Part shown: positions 50,883-60,708 of the stretch, one piece after another
Position numbering within the stretch: the stretch's first letter is position 1
Layout: every line of letters starts with the position of its first letter
Assembly: GCF_004310285.1 (NCBI RefSeq)
Contig: NZ_SISF01000029.1
Location: 163,412-227,411 of the forward strand
Length of the DNA: 64,000 nt
Source of the DNA: Agrobacterium cavarae
GTDB taxonomy: Bacteria > Pseudomonadota > Alphaproteobacteria > Rhizobiales > Rhizobiaceae
Reading direction: 5' to 3'
Program-made: the position numbers and the translations under genes
Notes under the pieces: generated by a model
The model's database searches: none
Seen by the model: the letters and a program-made list of their open reading frames with translations, nothing else
Told to the model about the DNA's origin: nothing

Positions 50883-52082
50883 TCAGAGAGCTGGGCCTGT
50901 GGTGTTCCAAGGCGATTCGTACAGTTCGTAGAGCGCGACAGCCGCAGCACCCTGTGCCCAGAGCTCATCGCTGGAGTTGTCGAAGACCAGTTCCGCCACG
51001 CCTTGTAGGGATGGCGGCACGGAAATCTCGTAGGCGCTCCTGATGCTATCGATGAACGGGGCACCGAGATCGAGGCTGGAGCCAACGAAGATGACGCGCG
51101 GCGGAGCAAACAGGGTCACGATATTGGCAAGCGTCAGACCTATTGCGGCACCCGCCCGTTGGGCAGCGGCGATGAGATCATTGTCCTGCGCCAGCACCAG
51201 CGCTTGGGCATGTTGAATGCCCCGGCCAAGCCGGATCGCCTCGGCGAAACGTCCGTCAGCGGGCCGTGACGCAAGGATTGCATTTTCGCCGGCCTGGCTC
51301 GCCAGCCGAACGGTGCCTTCAGGGCTCGCGACAAGCACGAGATCACCGAGATTATGGCTGAGACCACCGGCGCCGCGGAAGAGGTCGTTTCTGTGCAACA
51401 CGCCTAAGCCCAGCGTCTGCTCCAGCGAGATCAGCACCATGTCCTCAAGATCGCGCGCCTTGCCGAACCAGTGGTGGCCAAGCGTCACGGCATGGGCATC
51501 GCTTTCAATGATGGTGGGCGTTCCAAAGCGCGCCGTCATCTCGCCGGCAAAATCGATGTTGACTTCGCGTAGCACTGGGCTGGAGCGGATCTTGCCGGTG
51601 CGGTGTTCAATCACTCCTGGCAGACCGAGGCAGACCCGGTCGACATCTTCGAGCGAGAGCCCTGCATCGACGACGCATCGACGCACACCGTCTTCGATCA
51701 GATCTGCAATGACGCCGATTGGCTGGCGATCGATCCGAATGGGCAGCGAGAGGGACGACAGGACGTTGCCGCAGAAATCGGTGACGACGAAGACCATACG
51801 GTTGGCCGCGATTTTGGCCCCAACCACCCTGGCAGCATCCGGATTGAGTTCCAGCATTACGCGGGGACGGCCGCGCGCGCCCTCTGTTCGTATATCGCCC
51901 AGGTGGCGCGACAGAATGAGGCCATCATCCAGTAACGATGCCGTTATCGCGGAGACTGTGGTGGTGGAAAGCTGCGTCCTATCACTGATCTCCACACGCG
52001 AAATTGGGCCGTGACGACGGATCGTGTCGAGGACGTTCAAGCGATTGATTGCACGCATCAGTTCGGGGTCGGCAGTCTTCAT
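50883..52082 (-). CDS. ROK-family transcriptional regulator without the zinc motif
   Basis: A 399-residue regulator. Residues about 12-60 form a winged helix-turn-helix (NRLNVLDTIRRHGPISRVEISDRTQLSTTTVSAITASLLDDGLI), then a ROK sugar-kinase-like domain (VCLGLPGVIEHRTGK, ESDAHAVTLGHHWFG, GAGGLSHNLGDL). In normal ROK proteins GAGG is followed by a GEIGH motif and a C-x-CG-x2-GC zinc site; here it reads SHNLGD and then SPEGTVRLASQAG, with no cysteines. It should respond to a sugar and control the divergent ABC and thuAB-like operons. The loss of zinc may change effector binding. Confidence 0.88.
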   Translation of the reverse strand: MKTADPELMRAINRLNVLDTIRRHGPISRVEISDRTQLSTTTVSAITASLLDDGLILSRHLGDIRTEGARGRPRVMLELNPDAARVVGAKIAANRMVFVVTDFCGNVLSSLSLPIRIDRQPIGVIADLIEDGVRRCVVDAGLSLEDVDRVCLGLPGVIEHRTGKIRSSPVLREVNIDFAGEMTARFGTPTIIESDAHAVTLGHHWFGKARDLEDMVLISLEQTLGLGVLHRNDLFRGAGGLSHNLGDLVLVASPEGTVRLASQAGENAILASRPADGRFAEAIRLGRGIQHAQALVLAQDNDLIAAAQRAGAAIGLTLANIVTLFAPPRVIFVGSSLDLGAPFIDSIRSAYEISVPPSLQGVAELVFDNSSDELWAQGAAAVALYELYESPWNTTGPAL

Positions 52083-52123
52083 GGGTCCAGTCGCAACGAG
52101 CTTGAGCAGAGCAATTCAGGATG

Positions 52124-52139
52124 TCCGATTAATATCGGA
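52124..52139. promoter_or_regulatory. Candidate ROK operator 1
   Basis: The inverted repeat TCCGATTAATATCGGA (six-base arms, four-base centre) lies 42 bases upstream of the ROK gene start in the divergent region. Confidence 0.4.
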
Positions 52140-52207
52140 TCACGGATTAAATAGCCCGAATATGCGTCGCCATGTCAAGCTGCGTTGCGGAAAATAGTAG
52201 TTACGCC

Positions 52208-52241
52208 TTGACAGTTAGTGGATTCTTATATGAATTAATTC
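52208..52241 (+). promoter_or_regulatory. Promoter for the sugar ABC operon with overlapping palindrome
   Basis: TTGACA at 52208-52213 and TATGAA at 52229-52234 are 15 bases apart. A perfect palindrome GAATTAATTC (52232-52241), continued as GGAT, overlaps the -10 element. It shares ATTAAT and CGGAT with the inverted repeat at 52124, so both are candidate sites for the ROK regulator. Confidence 0.45.
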
Positions 52242-52286
52242 GGATTGGGGAATAAATGTGAGGAAGTCCCCGGGAGGATCATCATC

Positions 52287-53588
52287 ATGACGTTTATGCA
52301 CGCGGGCGCAAGCCTGGGCGGCAAGCTGATCACGCTTGCCTCCACCACAGCCATTACATTCATGCTCGGCGCAGCAAGCGCTTCTGCCGCAACTGTCGTC
52401 AAGTGGATGCACGTCGAACTCGATCCGAAATCCGTGGCAGTGTGGGAAGAGATTGCCAAGGATTACGAGACGAAACACCCCGATGTCGACATTCAGCTGC
52501 AGTTTCTGGAAAACGAAGCTTTCAAGGCCAAACTTCCTACCCTTTTGCAATCGAATGACGTTCCCGACTTCTTTTACAGCTGGGGCGGCGGCGTGCTTGA
52601 GGAGCAGTCCAAGACGGGCGCTCTGAAGGATCTGACCGAAATCTTCGATGCTGATGGCGGCAAGATCCGCAACGCCTACAACCCGGCTGCCATTGATGGT
52701 CTGTCCTTCGATGGAAAAGTCTGGGCTGTGCCGTATCGCGTCAGCCTTGTCAGCTTCTTCTACAACAAGCAGCTGTTTTCCAAGGCCGGCGTCAAGGCGG
52801 AAGACATCAAGACATGGGATGATCTTGGCGCCGCGGTAAAGAAGATCAAGGATGCCGGGATTGTGCCGATTGCCGGTGGTGGCGGGGAGAAGTGGCCGAT
52901 CCATTTCTACTGGAGCTATCTCGTCATGCGCAATGGAGGCCAAGCGGTCTTCGATGCCGCAAGCAAGGGCGAGGGCGAAGGCTTCATGGACCCGACGATC
53001 ATCAAGGCTGGCGAGCAGCTTGCAGAATTCGGTAAACTCGAACCGTTCCAGCCGGGCTATCTCGGCGCCACCTGGCCACAGGCGCTCGGTGTTTTTGGCG
53101 ACGGCAAAGCGGCGATGATCCTTGGTTTCGACAATACCGAAGCCAACCAGCGCAAGAATGCAGGTGATGGCAAGGGTCTTTCCTCCGACAATCTCGGTCG
53201 CTTCGCTTTTCCGATGGTCGAGGGCGGTGCGGGCAAAGCCACTGACACGCTTGGCGGCCTGAACGGATGGGCGGTGACGAAGAATGCTTCGAAGGAAGCA
53301 ATCGATTTCGCCACCTTCCTCACCAATGCCGACAACGAGAAGAAGCTCGCGGCAGCCGGCATGATCTTACCCGTCGCAGTCGGTGCGAGTGAAGCGGTGA
53401 AAGATCCGCTGATGGCCGATTCCGCCAAGCAACTTGCGGCGTCCACGTGGCATCAAAACTTCTTCGACCAGACGCTCGGTGCCGCTGTTGGCCGCGTCGT
53501 CAACGACATCTCCGTCGAAATCGTCTCCGGTCAAATGACGCCTGAAGAGGGCGCGCAGCAGATCCAGGATGCTTTCGAGCTTCGCTGA
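52287..53588 (+). CDS. Sugar-type ABC substrate-binding protein (family 1)
   Basis: A 433-residue periplasmic binding protein with a signal peptide (LITLASTTAITFMLGAASASA) and mature start ATVVKWMHVELDPKSVAVWEEIAKDYE. The family 1 core reads LQFLENEAFKAKLPTLLQSNDVPDFFYSWGGG and the ligand hinge AVPYRVSLVSFFYNKQLFSKAG. I start at the ATG at 52287 so the signal peptide is N-terminal. It heads an operon with two permeases and an ATPase, divergent from thuAB-like genes and a ROK regulator, consistent with disaccharide or sugar alcohol uptake. Confidence 0.92.
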   Translation: MTFMHAGASLGGKLITLASTTAITFMLGAASASAATVVKWMHVELDPKSVAVWEEIAKDYETKHPDVDIQLQFLENEAFKAKLPTLLQSNDVPDFFYSWGGGVLEEQSKTGALKDLTEIFDADGGKIRNAYNPAAIDGLSFDGKVWAVPYRVSLVSFFYNKQLFSKAGVKAEDIKTWDDLGAAVKKIKDAGIVPIAGGGGEKWPIHFYWSYLVMRNGGQAVFDAASKGEGEGFMDPTIIKAGEQLAEFGKLEPFQPGYLGATWPQALGVFGDGKAAMILGFDNTEANQRKNAGDGKGLSSDNLGRFAFPMVEGGAGKATDTLGGLNGWAVTKNASKEAIDFATFLTNADNEKKLAAAGMILPVAVGASEAVKDPLMADSAKQLAASTWHQNFFDQTLGAAVGRVVNDISVEIVSGQMTPEEGAQQIQDAFELR

Positions 53589-53602
53589 TCCCGCCTGAAC
53601 GG

Positions 53603-53627
53603 TGGGTGCCGCCTGGTGCGGCGCCCA
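53603..53627 (+). other. Intercistronic hairpin between binding protein and permease
   Basis: Arms TGGGTGCCGC and GCGGCGCCCA pair over ten bases with one G-U pair around loop CTGGT, starting 15 bases after the binding-protein stop. It has no T run. The same arrangement occurs in the other three family 1/family 5 operons of the window. Confidence 0.55.
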
Positions 53628-53658
53628 TCGCCATTGCGTGAATACGAAAGCGGATAAG

Positions 53659-54597
53659 ATGACCAATATTTCCATGAACGCGGCGCCTGCGCTGGCAAGC
53701 CCGGTCGTAAAATCGAAGCGGAAGAAGAGCTCCGTTGCGCATGACCGCGCGCTCACTTTGTTGATTTTCCTGCCCCCGGCGCTGTTGTTGTTCACCCTCT
53801 TCGTGATCCTGCCGATGGGGGAGGCGGCCTGGTACAGCCTCTACCGTTGGAACGGCTATGGCACGCCGAGCGAGTTTATCGGGCTCAAGAATTTTCAGGT
53901 CCTGTTTGGCAATGCTGCGTTCTCGCAGGCGCTGATCAACAATGCGCTGATCATCGTCATTTCGATCTGCATACAAATCCCGCTGGCAATCTGGCTTGCG
54001 ACGATGTTGGCCCATCGCATTCCAGGTGTTGTGGCGTTTCGTCTCGTCTTCTTCCTGCCCTATGTTTTGGCAGATGTCGCAGCCGGTCTTATCTGGCGCT
54101 TTGTCTATGACGGCGACTACGGTCTCTTTGCCGCCATTTCGAATTTCTTCGGGTTCGCCAATCCCTATGTGCTGGCGGATAAGGATGTTGCGATCTACGC
54201 CATGCTTGCCGTCATCGTCTGGAAGTATTTTGGTTTCCACATGATGTTGTTCATTGCCGGCCTGCAGTCGGTGGACAAGAACGTCCTGGAGGCGGCCGAG
54301 ATCGATGGGGCTACCGGCTGGCAGAAGTTCCGCTACGTCACGCTGCCGATGCTCGGCTCGACGGTCCGGCTTTCGATCTTCTTTGCCGTGATTGGCTCAT
54401 TGCAGCTCTTCGACATGATCATGCCGCTGACGGGCGGTGGTCCCTCCAATTCCACCCAGACCATGGTGACGTTCCTTTACACATACGGCGTCATGCGCAT
54501 GCAGGTCGGGCTTGGAAGCGCTGTCGGGGTGGTGCTGTTCATCATCTGCGTCACGCTTGCCTTCGGTTACAAAAGGATTTTCATGCGCCATGACTGA
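53659..54597 (+). CDS. Sugar-type ABC permease (MalF-like)
   Basis: A 312-residue inner-membrane permease with helix 1 ALTLLIFLPPALLLFTLFVILPMGEAAWYSLYRW and EAA loop DKNVLEAAEIDGATGWQKFRYVTLPMLGST. I start at the ATG at 53659 (MTNISMNAAP); further upstream in-frame codons fall inside the hairpin region. Its last codons overlap the start of the next permease gene by eight bases. Confidence 0.92.
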   Translation: MTNISMNAAPALASPVVKSKRKKSSVAHDRALTLLIFLPPALLLFTLFVILPMGEAAWYSLYRWNGYGTPSEFIGLKNFQVLFGNAAFSQALINNALIIVISICIQIPLAIWLATMLAHRIPGVVAFRLVFFLPYVLADVAAGLIWRFVYDGDYGLFAAISNFFGFANPYVLADKDVAIYAMLAVIVWKYFGFHMMLFIAGLQSVDKNVLEAAEIDGATGWQKFRYVTLPMLGSTVRLSIFFAVIGSLQLFDMIMPLTGGGPSNSTQTMVTFLYTYGVMRMQVGLGSAVGVVLFIICVTLAFGYKRIFMRHD

Positions 54598-55438
54598 CAC
54601 ATCCACATCCGTTCGCGTCAGCGTCCAGACGAGGATCTACCTCTATGTGTCGCTGACCCTGATTGCCGCTATCGTACTCATACCACTGCTAACGACGGCG
54701 CTTGGAGGCTTTAAGACGCTCGGCGATCTGCGCGTCAATCCTTTCGGTCTGCCAGCGGAGTGGCAGTGGGCAAACTATGGCGATATCCTCTTTGGAAAAC
54801 GCTACTGGCTGCAGATTTTCAACTCGCTCGTCATCGCCGTTCTCACCGTTTTCCTGACGCTCGTCGTCTCGGCGATGGCGGCCTTCACCTTCGCGCATGT
54901 CAAGTTTTTCGGGTCCAACTTTCTGCTCAATTATTTCTTGTTGGGACTGATGTTTCCGGCTGCGACCGCAATCCTTCCGCTGTTCATTCGCATCCGCGAT
55001 CTGGGGCTGCTGGACACCTATTGGGGCGTGGTATTGCCGCAGGTGGCCTTCGGCCTCGGCATGAGCATCCTGCTCTTCCGTAACTATTTCAAGAATTTGC
55101 CGGACGAACTTTTTCAGGCAGCCTTCGTCGATGGCTGCGGTTACCTGAAATTCTTCTGGCATATCTCCATGCCGCTTTCGCGGCCGATCATCGCAACAGT
55201 CGGGATCGTCTCCTTCGTCGGCAGCTGGAACAGCTACATCCTGCCGCTCATCATGCTCAATTCCGAATCCAAATACCCATGGCCGCTCGGCATCATGGTC
55301 TATCGTGGTGAGTTCGGTACCGAGTGGCAGCTGGTGCTGGCCTTCATCACCATGACGATCCTGCCGACCATCATCGTGTTCTTCTTAGCGCAAAAACACA
55401 TCATCGCGGGCCTGACGGCCGGCGCCGTCAAGTCCTGA
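54590..55438 (+). CDS. Sugar-type ABC permease (MalG-like)
   Basis: A 282-residue inner-membrane permease beginning MTDTSTSVRVSVQTRIYLYVSL at an ATG that overlaps the end of the previous gene. It has the MalG GFKTLGDLRVNPFGLP segment and an EAA loop PDELFQAAFVDGCGYLKFFWHISMPLSRP, and ends HIIAGLTAGAVKS. The gap to the ATPase gene is 12 bases. Confidence 0.93.
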   Translation: MTDTSTSVRVSVQTRIYLYVSLTLIAAIVLIPLLTTALGGFKTLGDLRVNPFGLPAEWQWANYGDILFGKRYWLQIFNSLVIAVLTVFLTLVVSAMAAFTFAHVKFFGSNFLLNYFLLGLMFPAATAILPLFIRIRDLGLLDTYWGVVLPQVAFGLGMSILLFRNYFKNLPDELFQAAFVDGCGYLKFFWHISMPLSRPIIATVGIVSFVGSWNSYILPLIMLNSESKYPWPLGIMVYRGEFGTEWQLVLAFITMTILPTIIVFFLAQKHIIAGLTAGAVKS

Positions 55439-55450
55439 GAGGAGAAGACA

Positions 55451-56524
<1,074 letters not shown>

Positions 56525-56928
56525 AGCAGTCCTGAGGACCGTAGCGATCTTTCAGAGTGCAAGGGCTTTGAGGGGATCGACGTGACCATTTTAAGCAAAA
56601 ATGTAAACGCTGGTGCTCTCATGATTGCATCGATGGCTGCAGGAAGTTCAAGCGGAGCAATCACGCTGTGACCCACCCTGTCAGCGGCACGCCGATCGCC
56701 ACTGCGATTGGGAGATGCCCTGGCTCCCACCGCACTGGTTGTACAAAGCAGTGCAAAAGCTCGCATCGGTGTCTTCATGAGTATCGTATTGAAATCGCGC
56801 CGTCATTTATCGGTTGAGACGGCACCCACTGCTGTGCATAGTCGGCCTGATCACCTGTAGAGTGAGGTGGCCGATTTACGTCTAATTGATTTTGGTCTCG
56901 AAATTTGGGATCAAAGCCGGAGCACCTT
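56525..56928. other. Intergenic region of 404 bases between the ABC operon and the LuxR gene
   Basis: No supported gene lies here. A weak inverted repeat (GTCCTGAGGAC, from 56528) just after the ATPase stop could aid termination. A lux-box-like repeat near the right end is listed separately. An in-frame stretch on the minus strand near 56488-56778 has a signal-peptide-like start but no family resemblance and is not annotated. Confidence 0.4.
56852..56869. promoter_or_regulatory. Lux-box-like inverted repeat upstream of the LuxR gene
   Basis: CACCTGTAGAGTGAGGTG has five-base arms (CACCT and AGGTG) separated by eight bases, 18 bases in all, the length of rhizobial tra-type boxes. The left half ACCTGTAG equals the left half of the Vibrio lux box. 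It ends 59 bases before the LuxR start, where it could serve autoregulation. Confidence 0.4.
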
Positions 56929-57660
56929 ATGCCCTTTTCTCGAACGCTTGCCCTGACATTGTCGTTCGACGAGGCCGTTGACCTGAGCTCTCTACCGGTG
57001 CGTAGGCATTTGCCCTACCACCCATTTGTTGAGCGGCTCCGACAAGCCGTGCCCTTCGATTTCTTTGCAGTGTCCGGTTTGGATCTTGATGGCTATCGAT
57101 TTGGAACCGGTCATTCCATCGATACGGACGTGCCTCCTGCATATTTGGACGCATATTATGGTGACGGGTTGCTGGCCATAGACCCATTCGTCAAGGCTTC
57201 TTCGACGGCGGCGCGTGTTGTCATCGAAGAAGAGATCTATGCGGAAAATCCGCCGCCTCCGCGCGTCCTTTATCTTGCGCAAAGCTTTGGTGTGTTTAAC
57301 CGCACCCTCTTTCCGATCAGGCGAGGCACGAAGGTGTTTGGAGCCGTGACCTTCTCCCGCGCGACCCCATTCACCACCGAGGAAATTGAGTTCTTACAGG
57401 AAATTGTCGGTACGCTTCATAGTATTATCACAAGGCCAATCATGGAGAGGTTTGCGGCTCAGGAGATGAAGCTGACGGACGGTGAGCTTGACTGCCTAAG
57501 ATGGGCAAGTCGCGGCAAGACCAGTGAAGAGATTGCTAAAGTATGTCTATTCACAACGGATACGGTGAATAGTTACATCAAGGCGGCAACCCGTAAACTT
57601 AGCGCCAAGAACCGCAGTCATGCGATCGCCGAGGCGATCCGACGTGGTCTCATAGAGTAA
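56929..57660 (+). CDS. LuxR-type regulator with autoinducer-binding domain, solo
   Basis: A 243-residue regulator with an N-terminal autoinducer-binding domain and a C-terminal LuxR helix-turn-helix (LTDGELDCLRWASRGKTSEEIAKVCLFTTDTVNSYIKAATRKLSAKNR). Of the residues that hold acyl-homoserine lactone in TraR, the Tyr61 and Asp70 equivalents are kept (Tyr76, Asp85 of AIDPFV), but Trp57 is Tyr72 and the Trp85 position is not Trp. No luxI gene is nearby, so it is a LuxR solo that may sense a different or exogenous signal. I start at the ATG at 56929, with GGAG eight bases upstream. Confidence 0.87.
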   Translation: MPFSRTLALTLSFDEAVDLSSLPVRRHLPYHPFVERLRQAVPFDFFAVSGLDLDGYRFGTGHSIDTDVPPAYLDAYYGDGLLAIDPFVKASSTAARVVIEEEIYAENPPPPRVLYLAQSFGVFNRTLFPIRRGTKVFGAVTFSRATPFTTEEIEFLQEIVGTLHSIITRPIMERFAAQEMKLTDGELDCLRWASRGKTSEEIAKVCLFTTDTVNSYIKAATRKLSAKNRSHAIAEAIRRGLIE

Positions 57661-58017
57661 TATCACTTATTTCCCATCCTTTACTTGTGGAATTACTCTT
57701 TATTCGCGTAAAGATTGCCTAAAAATTCACACGATAGTCTAAATTGCGTGTCTATTGCTCTATTAGCGAGCAAATGATGTGGAGCAGATATTCAATTTAA
57801 CGTTTTTTTCACCTTTCACCCCTAAATTTGGAATCGTACGAAGGGGCTGGAGTTACGCCCGCCCCGAGAGGTAACCATCTGCTTTAGCTGCAACTCCGCG
57901 CTCTTCTTGCTCATCGCCCGGATCGCGCTTCACAGAGCTGCGATGGATCGAGGCCGGTTACCTCGTCGCATTCAAGGGGCCTAAATCTAGGAGCCTGCAG
58001 CGGCATGAAGCCGAGCC
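57661..58017. other. A+T-rich intergenic region of about 350 bases
   Basis: The first 200 bases are clearly A+T-richer than the rest of the window, with long T and A runs. No gene, hairpin with a clear stem or RNA could be supported. Confidence 0.4.
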
Positions 58018-58032
58018 GTGTCGGGGGGTGTC

Positions 58033-58467
58033 ATGCGGTCTGTTCATGTTCGATGCCATGTAATGTCTCTTCTCCGGGTGATCGTCATGTTGACGATTTC
58101 TGGATGCGCTGTCGTCTTCGGCGGTGAGGCGCTCGACACCCTTATCAGGGCAAATGACGGCTACCATATCGATAAGCTATTTCTGGCTCAAAGCCTTGCG
58201 GGCGTGCTCGCCCTTGGCTCGTCATTGTTGTTGGTCGCCGATTTTTCGAATGGTGCACGTCGGCCAGACTGCCATCAAGCGAAACCCCACTGGTTACAGT
58301 TCCATGATGCCCTTACGAGCTTGTCGATCCGTCAGGTGCTTCATCTCTTCTTGATGGGCATTCCGCTCACGTTCTCGCGGGGGCAAGACCGATTGGCAGC
58401 CTTCCGCCTCTGCGCCGCCTCTGTCAGTAAAACCGGCCCCCCTCTGCGTCGCACGTTGACGGCTTGA
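58033..58467 (+). CDS. Doubtful small membrane protein
   Basis: A reading frame of about 144 residues with two hydrophobic stretches, LLRVIVMLTISGCAVVFGG (about 14-32) and LAQSLAGVLALGSSLLLVADF (about 50-70), and a less convincing basic C-terminal half. A G run lies just before the ATG. It resembles no family I know. It could be a short membrane protein with a degenerate tail, or chance. It lies alone between the LuxR gene and the chemoreceptor gene. Confidence 0.3.
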   Translation: MRSVHVRCHVMSLLRVIVMLTISGCAVVFGGEALDTLIRANDGYHIDKLFLAQSLAGVLALGSSLLLVADFSNGARRPDCHQAKPHWLQFHDALTSLSIRQVLHLFLMGIPLTFSRGQDRLAAFRLCAASVSKTGPPLRRTLTA

Positions 58468-58684
58468 AAAACGTATTCCGAATAAAGCCGGAAGCAATCT
58501 GAACAACCAATCGCAAAACGTTTGAGAGACAGGGTTTTATACTGTCGTCGACAGCGCGTGCCGCCCTGGGAAGACCACGGGTCCGCACCTGCGCACGCAT
58601 ACCCCGAATTTTCAGACAAGAAAGAACACCATACGACCGGAGGCTTCACGCCCCGCTCTGACAACCGCTAGAAGGCATACCAGC

Positions 58685-60475
58685 ATGTTCGGTTACTCCA
58701 ACACCACCCATATGCAGACCAATTCCCTGGATCAGATCACGGCGAACATCATGATCGCCGATGCCGGTCTCAACATTCGCTACATGAACAAGGCCGTGCA
58801 GGAGCTTCTGAAAGAAGCTGAGACCGACCTGAAAAAAGAATTGCCGCGGTTTGAGTTCGAAAAGCTCATCGGCAGCAATATCGACATCTTTCACAAGAAT
58901 CCCTCCCACCAGCGCAACATGCTGGCTCAGCTTCAAGGCCAGCATCGAGCGACGATCTGGGTTGGACATCGTGCCTTCGATCTGATCGTGACGCCATTGC
59001 GCGCGAATGGAAAGACCACCGGCTTTGCTGTCGAATGGGCGAATGCCAAAGAGCGGCTCCAAAACATGGACTACACGGCGCAAATGGAGGCCGTCAGTCG
59101 CTCCCAGGCGATTATCGAGTTTTCCACCGACGGCGACATCGTGACCGCCAATGAGAACTTTCTGAGCGCACTCGGTTACCGATTGGACGAGATCAAGGGT
59201 CGCAACCACAAAATGTTGGTGGAGCCAACCTATGCTCAGTCCCGCGAGTATGCGGAATTCTGGGCGGCGCTGCGTCGAGGCGAGGTTCAATCCGCGGAAT
59301 TCACGCGCTACGGCAAAAACGGCAAGCTGGTCGTGATCAACGCCGCCTATAATCCGATCCTTGATGCCAAGGGCAAGGTGGTCAAGGTGGTCAAATTCGC
59401 GACCGACGTCACGCAGCGCGTGCACGCCGTCAACACCATTGGTGCAGCGCTGACAAAACTGGCACAAGGCGACCTTTCCTTCAACATTGATGAGCCCTTC
59501 GCACCCGACTTCGAGGAATTGCGGCGGACGATGAACGACGCGCTCAGCCAGATGCGCAATACATTGAGTGCGGTCGCCCATTCAACAGACCAGATCGACA
59601 TGGGCACGCGCGAAATCAGTCAAAGCGCGGAAGACCTCTCCCGTCGTACCGAGCAGCAGGCCGCGTCACTCGAGGAGACGGCTGCGGCACTGGACGAAAT
59701 TACAGTCAACGTGAATAACGCCTCACGGCGTGCAGATGACGCAAGACAGGCTGCGATCACGGCCAGTGACAACGCCACGCGGTCCGGCCACGTTGTTGCG
59801 GATGCGGTGGCTGCCATGTCGCGCATCGAAAGCTCCTCCAACCAGATATCGAACATCATCGGTGTGATTGACGAAATCGCATTCCAGACGAACCTTCTGG
59901 CACTGAATGCCGGCGTCGAGGCAGCCCGCGCAGGTGAAGCTGGCAAGGGATTTGCGGTGGTTGCACAGGAAGTACGTGAACTTGCACAACGCTCTGCCCA
60001 AGCTGCCAAGGAGATCAAGGGCCTGATCCGAAATTCCAGCGAAGAGGTGAGCACCGGCGTCAAGCTTGTCAGCGAAACGGGAGAGTCCTTGCGAACCATC
60101 CACGAGAACATCACGGCGGTGAACCAGCATATGGAAGCGATCGCAAGCTCCGCAAAAGAGCAAGCCGTCGGACTTTCTGAAGTCAATTCCGCCGTCAATC
60201 AGATGGACCAGGTAACGCAGCAGAACGCTGCGATGGTGGAGGAGACAAATGCCGCGGGCGCGACGCTTGCGCAAGAAACTGCCCGCCTTCGTGGTCTTGT
60301 CGAGGGCTTCCAACTTGGAAATCGTTTCGCCTCCAAAAGTCAAAAGCAGGTCGCTCTCGCCACACCAAATGATCGGCCGGTGGCTTCCCCTGCTCGCAGA
60401 ATGGTGACGAAGATTGCAGGTGCTGTCGGCGGGCAGTCGAGACAGGCAGTCGAACCGGGCTGGGACGAGTTCTAA
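58685..60475 (+). CDS. Soluble methyl-accepting chemotaxis protein with tandem PAS domains
   Basis: A 596-residue cytoplasmic chemoreceptor without membrane segments. Two PAS domains occupy about residues 12-115 and 125-240 ([23 protein letters not shown] is the second start), followed by a HAMP-like linker and a long coiled-coil signalling domain. The hairpin tip that contacts CheA/CheW is [41 protein letters not shown] (from about 397). The C-terminus GWDEF fits the xWxxF tether bound by CheR and CheB in other receptors. The PAS domains may bind heme, flavin or a metabolite. No che genes are beside it. Confidence 0.92.
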   Translation: MFGYSNTTHMQTNSLDQITANIMIADAGLNIRYMNKAVQELLKEAETDLKKELPRFEFEKLIGSNIDIFHKNPSHQRNMLAQLQGQHRATIWVGHRAFDLIVTPLRANGKTTGFAVEWANAKERLQNMDYTAQMEAVSRSQAIIEFSTDGDIVTANENFLSALGYRLDEIKGRNHKMLVEPTYAQSREYAEFWAALRRGEVQSAEFTRYGKNGKLVVINAAYNPILDAKGKVVKVVKFATDVTQRVHAVNTIGAALTKLAQGDLSFNIDEPFAPDFEELRRTMNDALSQMRNTLSAVAHSTDQIDMGTREISQSAEDLSRRTEQQAASLEETAAALDEITVNVNNASRRADDARQAAITASDNATRSGHVVADAVAAMSRIESSSNQISNIIGVIDEIAFQTNLLALNAGVEAARAGEAGKGFAVVAQEVRELAQRSAQAAKEIKGLIRNSSEEVSTGVKLVSETGESLRTIHENITAVNQHMEAIASSAKEQAVGLSEVNSAVNQMDQVTQQNAAMVEETNAAGATLAQETARLRGLVEGFQLGNRFASKSQKQVALATPNDRPVASPARRMVTKIAGAVGGQSRQAVEPGWDEF

Positions 60476-60543
60476 AGCACGGTATAAGCAAAAGTGCGTA
60501 GCGGTTTTGGGGGAGGGAATCTGAGAAATCGCGCCGCGCTTTA
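60473..60543. repeat. Rhizobial-type intergenic palindromic element
   Basis: A 71-base imperfect palindrome begins at the chemoreceptor stop codon. Its ends TAAAGCACGG and CCGCGCTTTA match at nine of ten positions when inverted, and the interior contains AGCAAAAGTGCGTAGCGGTTTTG-like sequence (split across 60486-60510) that resembles short repeats scattered through Rhizobium and Agrobacterium genomes. It may also end transcription of the chemoreceptor gene. The family assignment rests on memory of the pattern and was not searched. Confidence 0.5.
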
Positions 60544-60708
60544 AGCATCTCCATTGAAGCCAGCTGGCCGTCTTGGGCTCATTGTCCTCAGACGGTCAAC
60601 GCGTTTGCACAGAGGTGTAGACGCGCGAACCTGGCGAAGGGCGCGTCAGTCGTCTCATCATCACCCAACTCTCCCTTCAGGTGGCGTTTCATCGGTTTCT
60701 GATCGCAA

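Noticed and set aside
57958..58664. Small minus-strand frames around the doubtful membrane protein
   Set aside because: They lack ribosome sites, hydrophobic or domain patterns and overlap one another.
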